Shown piece after piece: positions 48,282 to 56,625 of a DNA stretch of 64,000 nucleotides; within the stretch, counting starts at the first letter, position 1; the number at the start of each line of letters is the position of its first letter. Source of the stretch: Massilia sp. IC2-278 (GTDB lineage Bacteria; Pseudomonadota; Gammaproteobacteria; Burkholderiales; Burkholderiaceae_D); the NCBI RefSeq assembly GCF_020708045.1, contig NZ_JAJFES010000017.1, positions 35,988 through 99,987 of the forward strand, read 5' to 3'. The position numbers and the translations under genes were made by a program. The notes beneath the pieces are model-generated. The model did not search any database and was not told the DNA's origin. It was given only the letters and a program-made list of their open reading frames with translations.

Positions 48282-49634
48282 TCAGGCGCCGCGCGCGATA
48301 CCGAGGCGTTCCATGCGCCGGTAAAGGGCCTGGCGCGACAGGCCAAGCTCGGCGGCGGCCTGCGACACCACGCCGCCGGCGCGCGCGAGGGCGGCGGCAA
48401 TGGCGTCGCGGTCCGGTTCCGCTTCAAGCGCCGGCGCCGCCGCTGCCGCAGCTGTAGCAGCTGCCGGCAGGCCGAGGTCGGCCACGCGTATCAGGTCGCC
48501 CTGGGCCAGCAGGTTGGCGCGCGCCATCACGTTCTTCAGTTCGCGCACGTTGCCGGGCCAGGCGTGGGCCAGCAGCGCGCTTTCCGCGCCGCGCTCGAGG
48601 CGCTTGCCTGGCGCCAGGAAGCTGGCAGCCAGCGGCAGGATGTCGCCCGGGCGCGCAACCAGCGGCGGCAGGCGCAGCTCGATCACGTTCAGGCGGTAGA
48701 ACAGGTCTTCGCGGAAGGTGCCAAGCCGGATCATCGCCGCCAGGTCGGCGTTCGTGGCGCTGACCACGCGCACCTTTACCTGGCGCTCGCGGTTCGAGCC
48801 GAGCCGCTCGAAGCGCCCGGTTTCCAGCACGCGCAGCAGTTTCATCTGCCCGGCCAGCGGCAGGTTGCCGATCTCGTCGAGGAAGAGGGTGCCGCCGTCG
48901 GCCGCCTCGAACTTGCCTTCGCGCGCACGGGAGGCGCCGGTATAGGCGCCGGCGTCGGCGCCGAACAGCTCGGCCTCGATCAGTTCCGAGGGCAGGGCGC
49001 CGCAGTTCAGCACCACGAAGGGGCCCTCCCTGACCTGGGAATTGGCCTGGATGATCTCGGCGATGCGTTCCTTGCCGGTGCCGTTCGGGCCGGTGATCAG
49101 CACCGGGACGTCGGCGCGCGCCACCTGGCAGGCCAGCTGCAGCACACGCTCGGTGGCCGGGTCGGCCCAGACCAGGCCGCGCAAGTCGTACTGGTTTTCC
49201 AGTTCGCGCCGTTCGCGCCGCTCGCGCCCTACGCGCTGGGCCAGCGCGCGGTTCGCCTGGCCGAGTTCGACCAGGTTGGTGACCGTGGCCAGCAAACGCT
49301 CGTCGTTCCAGGGCTTGGGCAGGTAGTCGGCGGCGCCGGCTTTCACCAGGTCGACCGCCGCATCGAGGTGGGTCCAGGCGGTGAGCAGAATCACCGGCAA
49401 ATCGGGATGATGCGCCCGGATCTGCCGGAACAGGGCCACGCCTTCCTCGCCGGAGGTGGTATCGGCGCTGAAGTTCATGTCCTGGATCACCAGGTCCACT
49501 GGTTCGCGGGCGAGGATCGCTAGCCCCTCCTCGGGCGAAGCCGCATGCAGCGCCGCGATGTCGTGCAGCGAGAACAGCACGTCGAGGGCGACGCCGACGG
49601 CGGCGTTGTCGTCAATGATGAGTACAGTGGGCAT
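48282..49634 (-). CDS. NtrC-type sigma-54-dependent response regulator
   Basis: 450 aa: receiver domain (1-115; Asp52 in VDLVIQDMNF), AAA+ domain with Walker A GPNGTGKERI, the sigma-54-contacting loop GAYTGA (canonical GAFTGA with the conservative F-to-Y change), and Walker B GGTLFLDEIGNLP, then an R-finger region RLNVIELRLPPL. The C-terminal Fis-type helix-turn-helix has SQAAAELGLSRQALYRRMER. It should remodel sigma-54 RNA polymerase at the promoter at 54300. The start is the conventional receiver N-terminus; an in-frame ATG at 49646 has a better purine tract. Confidence 0.93.
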   Translation of the reverse strand: MPTVLIIDDNAAVGVALDVLFSLHDIAALHAASPEEGLAILAREPVDLVIQDMNFSADTTSGEEGVALFRQIRAHHPDLPVILLTAWTHLDAAVDLVKAGAADYLPKPWNDERLLATVTNLVELGQANRALAQRVGRERRERRELENQYDLRGLVWADPATERVLQLACQVARADVPVLITGPNGTGKERIAEIIQANSQVREGPFVVLNCGALPSELIEAELFGADAGAYTGASRAREGKFEAADGGTLFLDEIGNLPLAGQMKLLRVLETGRFERLGSNRERQVKVRVVSATNADLAAMIRLGTFREDLFYRLNVIELRLPPLVARPGDILPLAASFLAPGKRLERGAESALLAHAWPGNVRELKNVMARANLLAQGDLIRVADLGLPAAATAAAAAAPALEAEPDRDAIAAALARAGGVVSQAAAELGLSRQALYRRMERLGIARGA

Positions 49635-49669
49635 GGGCGCCAGCATAGCATTCTCGTCAAGTACTGCGT

Positions 49670-50902
49670 TCAGGTGCTGCGGGTGGCCAATGCCGGCGAG
49701 ATGCCCGCCGCGCGCCAGGCCGGTCCATAGGCCGACAGGATGCCGATCGCCCAGAACACGGCGGCGCCGGCCACCAGGTAGGGCAGGGGCAGGCGCGACA
49801 TTTCCAGCCGCGACACCAGCAGCGCGTTCAGGCCCACGCCCAGCAGCACGCCGCCCAGCACGCCGGCGCTGGTGATCATCACGTTCTCGACGATGAAGTA
49901 GCGCAGGATGTCGAGTTTGCGGGCGCCGAGCGCGCGCCGCACGCCGATCTGCTTGCGGCGCTGGTTGACCCACAGGCTGGCCATGCCGACGATGCCGCTG
50001 CAGGTGATCAGGAGCAGCAGGACGCTGACGGTGACCAGCATCCACGACAGCGCGGTGTCGGCACGGTAGCGGTCCTTGCGGTCGTCCTCGACGGTCTTGA
50101 TGCGCAGGATCATCGGCGTGGCCGAGGACTTGCGCAGCGCCTGTTCGGCTTCCTGCATCACGCGGTCGCGCTGGCCGGCTTCGCTGCGGATCGCGTACAT
50201 GGCGCCGCCTTGGCCGTACTGGCGCGCCGGCATGATCAGCGACGAGATGCCGGTGTCGCCCAGTTCGGCGTGGGCGCTCATCAGGCCCTCGACCACGCCC
50301 ACCACCTGGGCGCCGGTGGCCCCGCTGCCGGTGCCGAAGTACATGGTCTTGCCGACCGCCGGGGCGCCCGGCCACAGCTTGTCGGCCAGCGGCTTGGTGA
50401 GGATGACCAGTTTCGGCACCTCGGCATTGGTCTGCTCGTTCACCTCGGGGATTTCCTGAGGCAGGAAGTCGCGCCCTTCCACCAGTTTCAGGCCCAGGGT
50501 CTTGACCAGCGAATCGCCGCTGAAATAGGTCGACGCGTAGCCGCTTTCGCGCTGCTGGCGGTAGTCGGCGGCGACGCTGGTGGTGCCGCCGCTTTGCGAC
50601 ATCGGCATCTGCGACACCTGGGCCACCGACACCACGCCCGGCACCGCGCGCAGCACTTCCAGCTCGCGCTTGATGGTGGACAGCATCTGCTCCGGCGTGT
50701 CCTGGTTCAGGTTACGCACTGCGAAATAAAAGGTTGAGGCTTCGTCGAGCAGGCCCGAGGGCCGCGCGGCCACGTCGCGCCGCTCGCTCACGATGTGCAG
50801 GGCATTCGCCAGGATGGCCAGGCTGAGGGCGACCTGCATCGCCACCAGCAGCGGGCCGGTCTTGTTGCGCAACAGCGCGGACAGGATGGGTCGGATTTCC
50901 AT
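49670..50902 (-). CDS. MacB/FtsX-type ABC transporter permease (second)
   Basis: 410-aa permease: one N-terminal helix (about 20-40), a large periplasmic MacB-PCD-like domain (about 45-280), then three C-terminal helices with the FtsX pattern QRRKQIGVRRALGARKLDIL. In MacB-type systems such permeases transmit ATPase motion to a periplasmic adaptor rather than passing substrate through the membrane. It is truncated at the N-terminus relative to its neighbour but otherwise complete. The start lies 36 bases from the stop of the first permease. Confidence 0.92.
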   Translation of the reverse strand: MEIRPILSALLRNKTGPLLVAMQVALSLAILANALHIVSERRDVAARPSGLLDEASTFYFAVRNLNQDTPEQMLSTIKRELEVLRAVPGVVSVAQVSQMPMSQSGGTTSVAADYRQQRESGYASTYFSGDSLVKTLGLKLVEGRDFLPQEIPEVNEQTNAEVPKLVILTKPLADKLWPGAPAVGKTMYFGTGSGATGAQVVGVVEGLMSAHAELGDTGISSLIMPARQYGQGGAMYAIRSEAGQRDRVMQEAEQALRKSSATPMILRIKTVEDDRKDRYRADTALSWMLVTVSVLLLLITCSGIVGMASLWVNQRRKQIGVRRALGARKLDILRYFIVENVMITSAGVLGGVLLGVGLNALLVSRLEMSRLPLPYLVAGAAVFWAIGILSAYGPAWRAAGISPALATRST

Positions 50903-50938
50903 GTTCGGTCTCTCGTTATTGGACGGGGTTCATTGCGC

Positions 50939-52246
50939 TTATTGGGACTTCAGCTGCATGGCCGGCGTGACCTGGCAGGCGCGCCAGGTCGGCAGCAGGC
51001 CGGCAACCAGGGCGGCGCAGATCGAGATCACGAAGGTCAGTCCCAGCATCTCCCAGTCCATGCGCGCCATGGCCGCCATGCTGCGGCTTTGCATGCCGAT
51101 CAGCGCCAGCGCGCCAAAGGCGAGCAGCAGGCCGAGAAGGCCGCCGGCCAGGCCGATCACGCCGGTCTCGATCAGGAACTGCTGGAAGATCTCGCGGCGC
51201 GAGGCGCCCAGGGCGCGGCGGATGCCTACTTCCGGCGCGCGCGCCGAGAACTTCGCCAGCAGCAGGCCGACGGTGTTCACCAGGCACAGGACCAAAAAGC
51301 CGAAGGCGAGCCAGGCCGACAGCCGGGTGTCGTTGCCGACCACCTTGCGCTCTTCCATCCACTCCATGACGTCAAACAGGCGGTTCGGCGCATTGCGCTT
51401 CAGGCGGCCGAGCTTGCGCTGCTCGCTTGCGTAGTTGTCGAGGAAGGATTGCAGCTCGGCGCGATCAGCGCCCGAGCGGGTCTCGAACCAGGCCTGGACC
51501 CAGGTGCATTCCGAGGCCAGCAGGCTGGCGTAGCCCGGGTCGCGGGTCTGGCTGCAATTCACGCTGCCGTAGGGCGTGAGCTCCTTGCGCACCGCCGTGG
51601 CCAGCGGGATCATGAATTCCTCGCCGGTGGCCGGGCCGCTGCCGATCAGCTTGTAGTAGCGCGGCATCGGGTTCCAGTCGCCGAGCACGCCGACCACGGT
51701 GAAGGGTTCGCCTTTCATCATCAGGCGCTGGCCGACCGGGTTGGCGTCGCCGTAGAGCTTTTCGGCCACCGTGCGATTCAGCACGACGACGTTGGCGCCG
51801 CGCGCCTCGTCCTGCGCGCTCCAGGGCTGGCCGTGCAGGAAAGGCACCTCGAACATGGCGAAGAAGTCGCGCGTCGGCGCCAGGCCGTAGGCCTGGAAGG
51901 CCGGGATGTCCTTGCGCGGCGGCTCAACCGGCATGCCGGTGCCGAACATGGCGGTGGCGCGCTCGGCCGGATGCTTGCGCAGCAGGTTCATCGCGTCCTG
52001 GTAAGACAGCTGCATGTCTTCGGGTTCCTCGTAGGTGGCGCCTTCTTCGGGCTGGCCGTTGTCGACGAAGGGCACGAACAGGCGCTCGCTCTTGCCCGGG
52101 ATCGGGTCGCCCGACATCACGTGCAGGATGGCGAGCGTGGACACGCTGGCCGCCACGCCGACCGCCAGGATCAGCACCATCAGCGCGGTGAGGGCCGGGT
52201 TGCGGCGCAGGTTGCGCAGGCCGAGCTTGAAGTAGTAGGCAAACAT
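50939..52246 (-). CDS. MacB/FtsX-type ABC transporter permease (first)
   Basis: 435-aa permease. The N-terminus MFAYYFKLGLRNLRRNPALT is the usual short cytosolic helix plus first membrane segment. A periplasmic domain (about 50-310) and three C-terminal helices with FSARAPEVGIRRALGASRRE follow. Two different permeases encoded in tandem suggest a heterodimer. The ATPase gene lies 10 bases upstream and the second permease 36 bases downstream. Confidence 0.92.
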   Translation of the reverse strand: MFAYYFKLGLRNLRRNPALTALMVLILAVGVAASVSTLAILHVMSGDPIPGKSERLFVPFVDNGQPEEGATYEEPEDMQLSYQDAMNLLRKHPAERATAMFGTGMPVEPPRKDIPAFQAYGLAPTRDFFAMFEVPFLHGQPWSAQDEARGANVVVLNRTVAEKLYGDANPVGQRLMMKGEPFTVVGVLGDWNPMPRYYKLIGSGPATGEEFMIPLATAVRKELTPYGSVNCSQTRDPGYASLLASECTWVQAWFETRSGADRAELQSFLDNYASEQRKLGRLKRNAPNRLFDVMEWMEERKVVGNDTRLSAWLAFGFLVLCLVNTVGLLLAKFSARAPEVGIRRALGASRREIFQQFLIETGVIGLAGGLLGLLLAFGALALIGMQSRSMAAMARMDWEMLGLTFVISICAALVAGLLPTWRACQVTPAMQLKSQ

Positions 52247-52256
52247 GGCTGTGTCC

Positions 52257-52967
52257 TCAAGCGGTCGCGCCGGTGGTATCCACCAGCGAAGGCGTGTGCC
52301 GCACCAGGTCGGACACCTGTCCGTCGATGATGTGCACGTTGCGGTGGGTGCGCACCGCCAGCTCGGGGTCGTGGGTCACCATCAGGATGGTGGTGCCGGC
52401 GGCGTTGATCTCTTCCAGCAGCTCCATCACGCCGCGCGCCATCTGCGTATCGAGGTTGCCGGTCGGTTCGTCGGCCAGCAGCAGCTTGGGCGAGCCGGCC
52501 AGGGCGCGCGCGATCGCCACGCGCTGCTGCTGGCCGCCGGACAGCTCGGCCGGGTAGTGCTTCATGCGCGAGGCCAGGCCGACTTTTGCCAGCGCGTCCT
52601 CGATGCGGCCCTTGCGTTCGCGCGTATTGAAGCCGCGGTAGCGCAGCGGCACGTCGACGTTGTCGAACAGATTCAGGTCGGGGATCAGGTTGAAACCCTG
52701 GAAGATGAAGCCGAGCTTTTCGTTGCGCAGGCGCGAGCGCGCGGCGTCGTCCAGCCCTTTCACGTTGACGCCGTCGAGGATGTATTCGCCCGAGGTGAAT
52801 TCCTCGAGCAGGCCGGCGATGTTCAGGAAGCTGGTCTTGCCCGAGCCGGAGGGGCCGGTCACGGTGACGAACTCGCCCTGCTTGACGTCGATCTCGAAGC
52901 CGCGCAGGGCGTGGGTCTCGATCATGTGGGTGCGGTACACCTTGGAGAGCTTGGTCATGCGCAGCAT
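52257..52967 (-). CDS. MacB/LolD-type ABC transporter ATP-binding protein
   Basis: 236-aa ATPase. Walker A GPSGSGKTSFLN, signature LSGGQQQRVAIARAL, Walker B KLLLADEPTGNLD, and the LolD/MacB-group FQGFNLIPDLNLFDNVDVPL. It energises the two MacB-type permeases encoded directly downstream. It lies 29 bases after the adaptor gene's stop, within the sigma-54-driven operon. Confidence 0.95.
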   Translation of the reverse strand: MLRMTKLSKVYRTHMIETHALRGFEIDVKQGEFVTVTGPSGSGKTSFLNIAGLLEEFTSGEYILDGVNVKGLDDAARSRLRNEKLGFIFQGFNLIPDLNLFDNVDVPLRYRGFNTRERKGRIEDALAKVGLASRMKHYPAELSGGQQQRVAIARALAGSPKLLLADEPTGNLDTQMARGVMELLEEINAAGTTILMVTHDPELAVRTHRNVHIIDGQVSDLVRHTPSLVDTTGATA

Positions 52968-52996
52968 GGGATGTCCTTTCGGGTTGTTCGTTGTTG

Positions 52997-54262
52997 TCAG
53001 TTGATGGTGACGCGCTCGGCGTTCCTGAAGGCGTCGGTGCCCGAGACCACGACCTGGTCGCCCGGCTTCAGGCCGGACACGATCTCGACCGCGGACATGC
53101 TGGTGGCGCCGATCCGGATCGGGGTGCGCACCGCGGCGCCGTCGCGCACCACATAGGCGAAGCGTCCGCCCTCGTTTTCCACGAAGGGGCCGCGCTGCAC
53201 CATCAGCACGTTCGGCTTTTCCTCGATCAAGAGGCGCGCCGACACGCGCTGGCTCTGGCGCAGGCCCTTCGGCTGGTCGCCGTCGAAGCGTACCCGCGCC
53301 AGCACCTGGTTCTTCACCACTTCCGGCGACAGCGCGGTGAGCTTGCCGCTGGCGCTGCCGGTGGGCAGGGTGATCTCGGCGTTCATGCCCAAACCGAGGT
53401 CGGAGACATAGGTTTCCGGGACTTCGATCTCGACTTCCAGGCGCGACAGGTCGACCAGGGTCATCAGGGGGGCATTGGCGGCCACCACCATGCGGTTCTG
53501 GACGTTCAGGGTGCCGATGAAGCCGTCGACCGGCGCGCGCACGGTGAGTTCGTCGACGCGGCGCTGGGCGTTCGCCATCGACAGGCGCGCACGTTCCAGT
53601 TCGTTGGCCTTGGTGCGGATCGCCAGGGCGACGTCGTCGCCTTCCAGGTTCGCCGCCTGGCTGGCATGGCGGGCGCGGATCTGGGCCGAGTTCAGGGCGT
53701 CCTTGGCTTTCTGGTAGTCGATCTTGGCGATGATGCCGACCTGGCCGACGCTGTCGTAGCGCTCCAGGGTGCGCTGGGCGGACAGGCGGTCGATCTCGGC
53801 GGTGTCGGCTTCGCGCTGGGCCAGCAGCTTCTGTTTGCGCGAGAGGATCTGCTGGCGTGCGACTTCGGCTTTCAGCTGTTCGTAGGTGGATTGTTCGCGC
53901 TTCAGGGCGTCGGACAGGTCGGGGGATTCGAGCACGGCGAGAATGTCGCCCTTCTTGACCGTATCGCCGGCGGCCACCTGCAGGTTGACGATGGCGGGAG
54001 CGGTGGAGAACAGCGTCGGGCTGACGGCGGCGACCACGCGGCCGTTGACCGAGGCATCGCGCACCAGGGTGCCGCGGCCGACTTCGGCAATGCGCAGGCG
54101 GCTGGCGCTGACCGAGTGGCCGGCGCTGCTCCAGTTGGAGAAGAGCAGGGCTGCGGTTGCTATCAGCACGACGGCTGCGCCGACCAGCAGAGCGGGGCGC
54201 TTGAACTTGTGGGATGGCGGCGCGGTGACGACGGCATCCTGGTGGGAGGTATCGCGGATCAT
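52997..54262 (-). CDS. HlyD/MacA-type periplasmic adaptor subunit
   Basis: 421 aa from the ATG at 54262; the open frame runs further upstream through the sigma-54 promoter, so upstream starts are unlikely. One membrane helix (about 25-42) precedes the biotinyl-lipoyl segment, a long coiled coil (about 95-215, EQSTYEQLKAEVARQQILSR) and beta-barrel domains. Such adaptors link an inner-membrane exporter to an outer-membrane channel, which is not in this window. First gene of the operon: adaptor, ATPase, two permeases, regulator, kinase. Confidence 0.92.
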   Translation of the reverse strand: MIRDTSHQDAVVTAPPSHKFKRPALLVGAAVVLIATAALLFSNWSSAGHSVSASRLRIAEVGRGTLVRDASVNGRVVAAVSPTLFSTAPAIVNLQVAAGDTVKKGDILAVLESPDLSDALKREQSTYEQLKAEVARQQILSRKQKLLAQREADTAEIDRLSAQRTLERYDSVGQVGIIAKIDYQKAKDALNSAQIRARHASQAANLEGDDVALAIRTKANELERARLSMANAQRRVDELTVRAPVDGFIGTLNVQNRMVVAANAPLMTLVDLSRLEVEIEVPETYVSDLGLGMNAEITLPTGSASGKLTALSPEVVKNQVLARVRFDGDQPKGLRQSQRVSARLLIEEKPNVLMVQRGPFVENEGGRFAYVVRDGAAVRTPIRIGATSMSAVEIVSGLKPGDQVVVSGTDAFRNAERVTIN

Positions 54263-54299
54263 GATGTGTGCGGGTAACGACGTTGTATGCGGTCGTTGT

Positions 54300-54315
54300 T
54301 GCACGATCCGTGCCA
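54300..54315 (-). promoter_or_regulatory. Sigma-54 promoter of the ABC-exporter operon
   Basis: On the minus strand the sequence reads TGGCACG-GATC-GTGCA, matching the sigma-54 consensus TGGCACG-N4-TTGCA at all conserved positions except one T. The GG and GC doublets are exactly 10 bases apart. Transcription should begin about 27 bases before the adaptor's ATG. The operon encodes its own NtrC-type activator. Confidence 0.8.
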
Positions 54316-54360
54316 GGGTTTAAGTCATTGATTTTGCAGGATTGTGGTGGACGGGCAGAC

Positions 54361-54417
54361 GTGTCCGCGGTGTCCGGTCACGGGTGGGCGGTCGTTCGCG
54401 GACACGGGCGTGTCCGC
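54361..54417. promoter_or_regulatory. Probable activator binding sites (UAS)
   Basis: A perfect dyad GCGGACAC-GGGC-GTGTCCGC (54398-54417) and two further half-site-like copies, GTGTCCGC at 54361 and GTGTCCGG at 54370, lie 45-118 bases upstream of the sigma-54 promoter, the usual distance for an enhancer-binding protein. Confidence 0.65.
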
Positions 54418-54472
54418 AGGGTGTTCGGGCGGTAATGGGGCTGTTGCCTGTTGCCGTTATTGGTATGCATGA

Positions 54473-54504
54473 TCCGCGTGGGCACGGGGTGCCCACCGTA
54501 CGGT
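54473..54504 (-). repeat. REP-like palindrome E1
   Basis: Core CGTGGGCAC-GGG-GTGCCCACC; inverted partner at 54550-54581. Confidence 0.9.
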
Positions 54505-54549
54505 CACCATTATCGGCAAGATCATACGAAACCCGGATACGCAGCGTGT

Positions 54550-54581
54550 CCCGTACGGTGGGCACCCCGTGCCCACGCGGA
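54550..54581 (+). repeat. REP-like palindrome E2 (inverted copy)
   Basis: Reverse complement of the E1 core, 45 bases away. The pair lies between the end of the dehydrogenase gene and the exporter operon's control region. Confidence 0.9.
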
Positions 54582-54652
54582 TTCAACCCACCACGAACAG
54601 AACAGGCAACAGCCCCAACGCCATGTGCAAACCGCCTTTCACAACAAACGCA

Positions 54653-56437
54653 TCACTTCTGCGGCTTCTGCTTCTGCCCATACTTCCCGACGATCTCGCC
54701 CTTGGCCATCACATGCCCCTGCATCGCCTTGAGCAGCGTATCCCGATCCGACCCGAACGGCACGTCCAGCATCACGTCCAGCGCATACACCTGGAAGTGA
54801 TACGGATGCGCCGCTTCGCCCACCGGCGGCTTCGGCCCATAATACCCCATCGACCCGCGCGTGTTCCGCCCCTGCAGCACGCCTTCCGGATCGGTCAGCC
54901 TTGGCTGCTCCTGCACGCCCTCCGGCAAGCTGGTGACATTCGCCGGGATATTCCACGCCAGCCAGTGCACGAACGGCGCCACCGGTTTCGAGTCCGGGTC
55001 CTCCGCAATGATCGCGTACGACTTCGCCCCCGGCACCGCCTTCCACGACAGCGCCGGCGACACGCCGTCGGCATACTCGCTGTACTTCTGGTCCATCATG
55101 CCGCCATGGCGGAAGCTGGACGAGCTCACCGTCACCGCCCCCGATGCCTGCGTCTCCGCCCGCTTATTCGCCAGCGGCACCCCATTTCCCTTGTTCGCCT
55201 GCTGCTCCATCGGCCCGGCGGGCGGCACCGCGGCCGCACCGCTCGGCGCCGAAGCGCCAGACCCGGTATAGGCCACCCGGTAGATCACGCCATTCGCATC
55301 GTCCGCCATCAAGAGCGACCCATCCTTCGCAAACGCCAGCCCGACCGGCCGCGCAATGTGGGTCTTGCCGCCATCGGTCAGGAAGCCGGTGACGAAGGGC
55401 TCGACGCCTTTCGGCTGCCCATTCTCGAAGCGCACGCGCACGATCTCGTAGCCGGAAGCCGGGTTGCGGTTCCACGACCCGCGCATGGTCGCGAACGCGT
55501 CGCCCCGGTACTGCGCCGGGAAGGCGCTCTTGTCGGCAAAGACGAACTGCATCGGCGCCGCGTGCGCCGTGTAGCCCAGCACCATCGGCGTGCTGCGCTT
55601 CTTCCATTCATCCTTGCCGATTTCTCCCTGCGGCGTGCTTTGCGGGTAGACCTCGTTGTTGCCGAAGACGTGAGGCCAGCCGTACTGCTTGCCCATCTCG
55701 ATCTTGTTCAGTTCTTCCTGCTGCTGGTTATCGCCCAGGAAGTCGATGCCATGGTCGAAGCCCCACAGCTCGCCGGTCTGCGGATGCCAGGCAAAGCCGA
55801 TCATGTTGCGCAGGCCGCTGGCGAAGATGCTGCGCGATTTGCCGTCCGGCGAGGCGCGCAGCAGGGTGGCGTTTTCCGGATTGCTTTCGTTGCAGGCATT
55901 GCAGGTGCTGCCGACGCTGATGTACAGCATGCCGTCCGGGCCGAAGGCAATCGTCCGGTTGGCGTGCTGGCCGGCGTCGGGCAGGTCGCCGATCAGCATC
56001 TTCAGCTCGCCCAGGCGGCCGTCCGGCTGGATGTCGGCGACGAACAGTTCCTTGGCCGTGATGAGGTAGAGCTTGTTGTCGCGGATCGCCAGGCCGTGGG
56101 CGCCGGCGCGATTCGCCACGGTGACCGGTGCGCCATCGGCACGGCCGTCGCCGTTCGCATCCTTCAGCAGCAGCACGTCGCCCTGGTCGCGCCGGCTCAG
56201 GTAGACGTCGCCGTTCGGCGCCACCGCAATGATGCGCGCGTTCTTCAGGCCGGTGGCAAAGGGTGTGACGGTGAAGCCGCTCGGCGCCTTGATGGCGCGC
56301 ATGCGCTCGGGCGTCGGCTCGACCTTGTTCGGCTTCCAGATGTTGATGTTGGTCGAAAACTGGGTGCCGTCGCCCTGCTGGGCATAGGCAGCCGATATGG
56401 CAAGGCCCATCAGGGAAGCCGCGAGCGCGCGTTTCAT
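54653..56437 (-). CDS. Exported sorbosone/glucose dehydrogenase-like protein fused to a PEBP (YbhB) domain
   Basis: 594 aa. Signal peptide MKRALAASLMGLAISAAYA. Residues about 30-400 form a six-bladed beta-propeller of the L-sorbosone/PQQ-glucose dehydrogenase type (FATGLKNARIIAVAPNGDVY, GQHANRTIAFGPDGMLYISV, HPQTGELWGFDHGIDFLGDN). After a linker of about 40 residues rich in Ala, Gly and Pro, a phosphatidylethanolamine-binding-protein domain (about 440-585) follows, with SPALSWKAVPGAKSYAIIAED and a terminal YGQKQKPQK. The pairing is unusual; the second domain may bind a phospholipid or carboxylate. AAAGGA precedes the ATG. Confidence 0.9.
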   Translation of the reverse strand: MKRALAASLMGLAISAAYAQQGDGTQFSTNINIWKPNKVEPTPERMRAIKAPSGFTVTPFATGLKNARIIAVAPNGDVYLSRRDQGDVLLLKDANGDGRADGAPVTVANRAGAHGLAIRDNKLYLITAKELFVADIQPDGRLGELKMLIGDLPDAGQHANRTIAFGPDGMLYISVGSTCNACNESNPENATLLRASPDGKSRSIFASGLRNMIGFAWHPQTGELWGFDHGIDFLGDNQQQEELNKIEMGKQYGWPHVFGNNEVYPQSTPQGEIGKDEWKKRSTPMVLGYTAHAAPMQFVFADKSAFPAQYRGDAFATMRGSWNRNPASGYEIVRVRFENGQPKGVEPFVTGFLTDGGKTHIARPVGLAFAKDGSLLMADDANGVIYRVAYTGSGASAPSGAAAVPPAGPMEQQANKGNGVPLANKRAETQASGAVTVSSSSFRHGGMMDQKYSEYADGVSPALSWKAVPGAKSYAIIAEDPDSKPVAPFVHWLAWNIPANVTSLPEGVQEQPRLTDPEGVLQGRNTRGSMGYYGPKPPVGEAAHPYHFQVYALDVMLDVPFGSDRDTLLKAMQGHVMAKGEIVGKYGQKQKPQK

Positions 56438-56625
56438 CGTGCAGTCCTTTCGTGTCGATATCGTCGGGTAAGTATTGGTCGACTCATCGTGCCAGAGTGG
56501 CGCGCGGCGGTATGTGGGGGAACGAACATTTGATGAGTCCGGCTTAACGCACATTCGTATTGATTTTTGTCAACTTGTCCATAAGTGGGGCATGGATACT
56601 TCCCGACCTTGCCCTGGAAACGACC

